DNA from: an uncultured Clostridia bacterium
GTDB lineage: Bacteria > Bacillota > Clostridia > TANB77 > CAG-508
Length of the DNA stretch: 9,507 nt
Direction of reading: 5' to 3'
NCBI GenBank assembly: GCA_948505485.1
Contig: CAOPQH010000055.1
Coordinates: 1 to 9,507, forward strand
Shown here one piece after another: positions 7,415 to 9,507 of the stretch (positions are counted from its first letter, which is position 1; the number at the start of each line of letters is the position of its first letter). Under the pieces are notes generated by a model. It did no database searches and was not told where the DNA came from. It saw only the letters and a program-made list of their open reading frames with translations. The position numbers and the translations under genes were made by a program.

Positions 7415-7529
7415 TAAAGATAAATAAATTGTAAATTGAAAATCAAATATAGGACCTATAGTAATTTCATCGTCATTATCGTCATCAAAACGTGTGCTAC
7501 GAAGATATACAAGAAAGGAGAACGATAAT

Positions 7530-8525
7530 ATGGCATATACAATATTACGATTTAAGAAAGATAAAGGTGGTGCAATTGCTGGTTGTGAAAGGCATAATGA
7601 AAGAAAAAAAGAAGCATATAAAAGCAATCCAGATATTGATATTAATAAATCAAAGGAGAATTATCATATAATACAAGCACCACAATACACCTATGGAAGA
7701 AAAATAAAAGAATTAATAAAGAAATATGGATGCAAAACTAGAAAAGACAGTGTGAAGTTAGTTGAAGCTTTAATAACAGCTTCTCCTGAATTTATGAATA
7801 AACTATCTGAAAAGGAGAAAAGAGAGTATTTTGAAAGGGCTACAGAATTTATAAAACAAGAAGTAGGAGAAGATAGAATAATATCAGCAGTGGTCCATAT
7901 GGATGAATCAACACTTCATATGCATTTAGTATTTTGTCCAACAAATAAAGATGGTAAACTATCTGCAAAAAGTATTTTAGGAAATCAAAAGAGTTTATCC
8001 CAATGGCAAACAAAATATTATGAATATATGCACGAAAGATGGAATGAACTTGAAAGAGGAAAATCTGCACAAGAAACAAAAAGAAAGCATATTCCAACTT
8101 GGTTATTCAAATTAGCTGATAATTTAGATTATTTGTATAATCAATTACAAAAAACTATTGAAAATATTAGTATGATAGGAATGAAAAAAGATAAGGCTCA
8201 AGCAGTTAGTTTATTATCTCAATTTGTTCCAAAGACACAAAAGTTTTCATCAAAAGTAAATTCTTACAATGACTACATTCAAGAACTAGAAGAAAGAATT
8301 AATATTCAAAAATCAAATAATAAAGAACTCATAAATGAAAATCGACAATTAAAAGATAAAATTATAGACAAAGATTTTGAAACTGATGTAAAGCTAAGAA
8401 ATATGCAAAATCAAGTTAAAAAGTATGAAAAATATATAAAAAGAGTTCCAAAAGAAATTTTAGATGAAATTGAAGCTAAAGAAAAGGAGCAAGAACACAA
8501 CAAAGAAAAGGAGATGGAACTATAA
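7530..8525 (+). CDS. MobV-family relaxase (Pre/Mob plasmid recombination enzyme)
   Basis: The relaxase nicks one strand at oriT, stays attached to the 5' end and leads the DNA into a recipient through a partner element's secretion channel. The protein has 331 residues. The MobV N-terminus (YTILRFKKDKGGAIAGCERHNER) carries the HNxR motif at 22-25, a second motif NYH is at 44-46, and the metal-binding three-His motif HMDESTLHMH is at 123-132. The usual proline before the second His is leucine here. A charged coiled coil occupies about 255-325. ATG 7530 is chosen because GAAAGGAG lies nine bases upstream and the family N-terminus starts there; a GTG at 7494 would add 12 unrelated residues. Its stop shares one base with the xis-like start, so the two are translationally coupled. 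The predicted oriT lies upstream on the same strand. Confidence 0.93.
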   Translation: MAYTILRFKKDKGGAIAGCERHNERKKEAYKSNPDIDINKSKENYHIIQAPQYTYGRKIKELIKKYGCKTRKDSVKLVEALITASPEFMNKLSEKEKREYFERATEFIKQEVGEDRIISAVVHMDESTLHMHLVFCPTNKDGKLSAKSILGNQKSLSQWQTKYYEYMHERWNELERGKSAQETKRKHIPTWLFKLADNLDYLYNQLQKTIENISMIGMKKDKAQAVSLLSQFVPKTQKFSSKVNSYNDYIQELEERINIQKSNNKELINENRQLKDKIIDKDFETDVKLRNMQNQVKKYEKYIKRVPKEILDEIEAKEKEQEHNKEKEMEL

Positions 8526-8770
8526 TGTCAGAAAAAATAAAAGAAGAACAGATAGTATATTCAGCTCAAGAAGCTGCAAAAATATTACACTCAAGCCCTA
8601 ATTATATATATGAATTGGTCAAAAAAGGAAAGCTTAAAGCAGTAAAATTGAAAAGTATAAAAATTCTTAAATCTACTTTAGAAAATTTTTTAAAAGAAAA
8701 TGAAGGAAATGATTTATCAGATATTGATAATATAAAAAGAATATCAGCATATGAAGATATAGAAAGATAA
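8525..8770 (+). CDS. Excisionase-like small helix-turn-helix protein
   Basis: An 81-residue protein with a MerR-like/HTH_17 fold at about 11-58: YSAQEAAKILHSSPNYIYELVKKGKLKAVKL, then a wing and the LKSTLENFLKEN helix. This is the layout of excisionase (Xis) DNA-binding proteins of Gram-positive integrative elements. Such proteins bend DNA at att arm sites and tilt the integrase toward excision. Its start overlaps the relaxase stop by one base (TAATG), with AAAAGGAGA about eleven bases upstream. Its stop is six bases before the int2 start. The relaxase-xis-int2 order points to a single transcript. The short tail (DLSDIDNIKRISAYEDIER) is acidic and unrecognised. It could alternatively act as a repressor. 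Confidence 0.8.
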   Translation: MSEKIKEEQIVYSAQEAAKILHSSPNYIYELVKKGKLKAVKLKSIKILKSTLENFLKENEGNDLSDIDNIKRISAYEDIER

Positions 8771-8776
8771 TAAGTT

Positions 8777-9507
8777 ATGGGTAATGTTACAATTCAAAAA
8801 AGAGGCAAATATTATCAATATAAATTTGAAGTAGCTAAAGTAGAGGGCAAAAGAAAATTCATAAATAAATCTGGGTTTGAAACAAAAGATGAAGCAATTA
8901 AAGCAGGAAATATTGCTTATACAGAATATTTAAACACTGGTTTAATTTTTAAAGAGAATACAATTTCATTTAGTGATTATTTAGATTACTGGTATGAAAA
9001 TTATTGTGAAATAAACTTAAAATACAATACAAGAAGAACTTATAAAACAATAATGGATAAATATCTAAAACCAGAACTAGGCAAATATAGATTAAGTGCT
9101 TTATCAAGTGTAAGGTTAAATTCTTTCATAGTTGATTTATGCAATAAATATAACTTTAAAAAATCGTATTATAAAAATATATTAAAAGTTTTGAAAGGTA
9201 GTTTTAGGATAGCAACCGATGTATATGGATTTATTAGATATAATCCAACAATAACATTAAAATTACCTAAAATAGAAGATGGTAAGGCTTTTGAAAAACA
9301 TTTATATAATAAAAATGAAATTGATATGATTTTAGAAAAGTTTAAAGATGATGATACTTTTACTTGTGCATTTATTACAAGTTGTTTTACTGGAATGAGA
9401 ACAGGAGAGGTTTGTAGCTTAACTTGGGATGATATAGATTTTGAGAATAGAGTTATAAATGTTAGACATACAGTATACGACAAGCCAAAAGATGATAAAG
9501 GAAGATG
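8777..9507 (+). CDS. Second tyrosine recombinase / integrase (int2), 3' end outside window
   Basis: Open from ATG 8777 to the right edge (243 complete codons) with no stop. The arm-DNA-binding domain (MGNVTIQKRGKYYQYKFEVA) and the core-binding domain (SFSDYLDYWYENYCEINLKY) are complete. The catalytic domain has begun, with TGMRTGEV (R208) followed by SLTWDDIDF. The lysine hairpin, HxxR and Tyr motifs lie beyond the edge. About 40 of the first 55 residues match int1, and the core domain matches less well, so this is a related but separate integrase and not a fresh copy. The ribosome site is weak (AGAAAG), which fits translational coupling with xis six bases upstream. It is the likely integrase of the RepA-oriT-Mob-Xis element, whose att site should lie just past its stop. 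Confidence 0.93.
   Translation, partial: MGNVTIQKRGKYYQYKFEVAKVEGKRKFINKSGFETKDEAIKAGNIAYTEYLNTGLIFKENTISFSDYLDYWYENYCEINLKYNTRRTYKTIMDKYLKPELGKYRLSALSSVRLNSFIVDLCNKYNFKKSYYKNILKVLKGSFRIATDVYGFIRYNPTITLKLPKIEDGKAFEKHLYNKNEIDMILEKFKDDDTFTCAFITSCFTGMRTGEVCSLTWDDIDFENRVINVRHTVYDKPKDDKGR

Larger units (their letters stand above)
7196..7486. repeat. TCGTCATT-type repeats bracketing the oriT region
   Basis: AATGACGATGA (7196-7206) and TCATCGTCATT (7467-7477) are perfect 11-bp reverse complements on either side of oriT. The core TCGTCATT recurs at 7234-7241 and 7470-7477 in plus orientation and at 7196-7203 in minus orientation, and a further partial copy TCGTCATC ends at 7486. They resemble iterons or accessory relaxosome sites. 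The bound protein is unknown; the RepA-like ATPase, the Xis-like protein and the relaxase are candidates. Confidence 0.45.

Noticed and set aside
7494..7529. GTG 7494 as the start of the relaxase
   Set aside because: It adds 12 residues that are not part of the MobV N-terminus, and the GAAAGGAG site serves ATG 7530.
9169..9483. A 104-residue minus-strand frame opposite int2
   Set aside because: The plus strand carries unmistakable integrase sequence there; the minus frame has no family resemblance and arises from AT-rich codons.
4385..9507. A defence, toxin-antitoxin, resistance or CRISPR cargo in the mobile region
   Set aside because: All genes found are mobility or replication functions. 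No spaced repeat array or cargo gene is visible within the window; any cargo would lie beyond the right edge.

Overview
The window comes from an AT-rich (roughly 70% A+T) low-GC Gram-positive genome. AGA-dominated arginine codons, strong AGGAGG-type ribosome binding sites and a clostridial-style SecA with a long insertion in its second ATPase lobe point to Bacillota, most likely a Clostridia-like gut or environmental anaerobe. The genus cannot be fixed from the sequence.

Bases 1-4384 are ordinary chromosome. They hold the 3' part of guaA (GMP synthase), a perfect 23-bp-stem terminator shared with a convergent minus-strand gene for a membrane-anchored DUF1980/YcgQ-like protein, and a complete secA (preprotein translocase ATPase) with its own promoter candidate.

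From about 4385 to the right edge the window is mobile DNA inserted downstream of secA. It starts with a 230-bp intergenic stretch rich in repeats and hairpins. Next is a complete Tn916-type tyrosine integrase (int1), a start-less DUF1653 gene remnant and a terminator at 6107-6139. A module typical of an integrative and mobilizable element (IME) follows: a RepA-like hexameric-helicase-type ATPase, an oriT region, a MobV (Pre/Mob) relaxase, a small excisionase-like protein, and a second related but distinct integrase (int2) that runs off the right edge.

The most notable find is an unannotated origin of transfer at about 7275-7304. It has the architecture of the pMV158/MobV oriT: two overlapping inverted repeats sharing one arm, with the core TAGTGTG/TTA placed so that the expected nick falls in the hairpin loop. 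It lies 226 bp upstream of the cognate MobV relaxase start and is surrounded by TCGTCATT repeats, two of them in inverted orientation, and by a 16-bp perfect palindrome.

The working model is that the relaxase nicks this oriT, Xis and Int2 excise the element, the RepA-like ATPase helps unwind or maintain it, and a co-resident conjugative element supplies the mating channel. The two integrases in direct orientation, 4162 bp apart, suggest stacking (accretion) of related elements at one site. Int1 has no xis of its own and may be a leftover from an earlier insertion.
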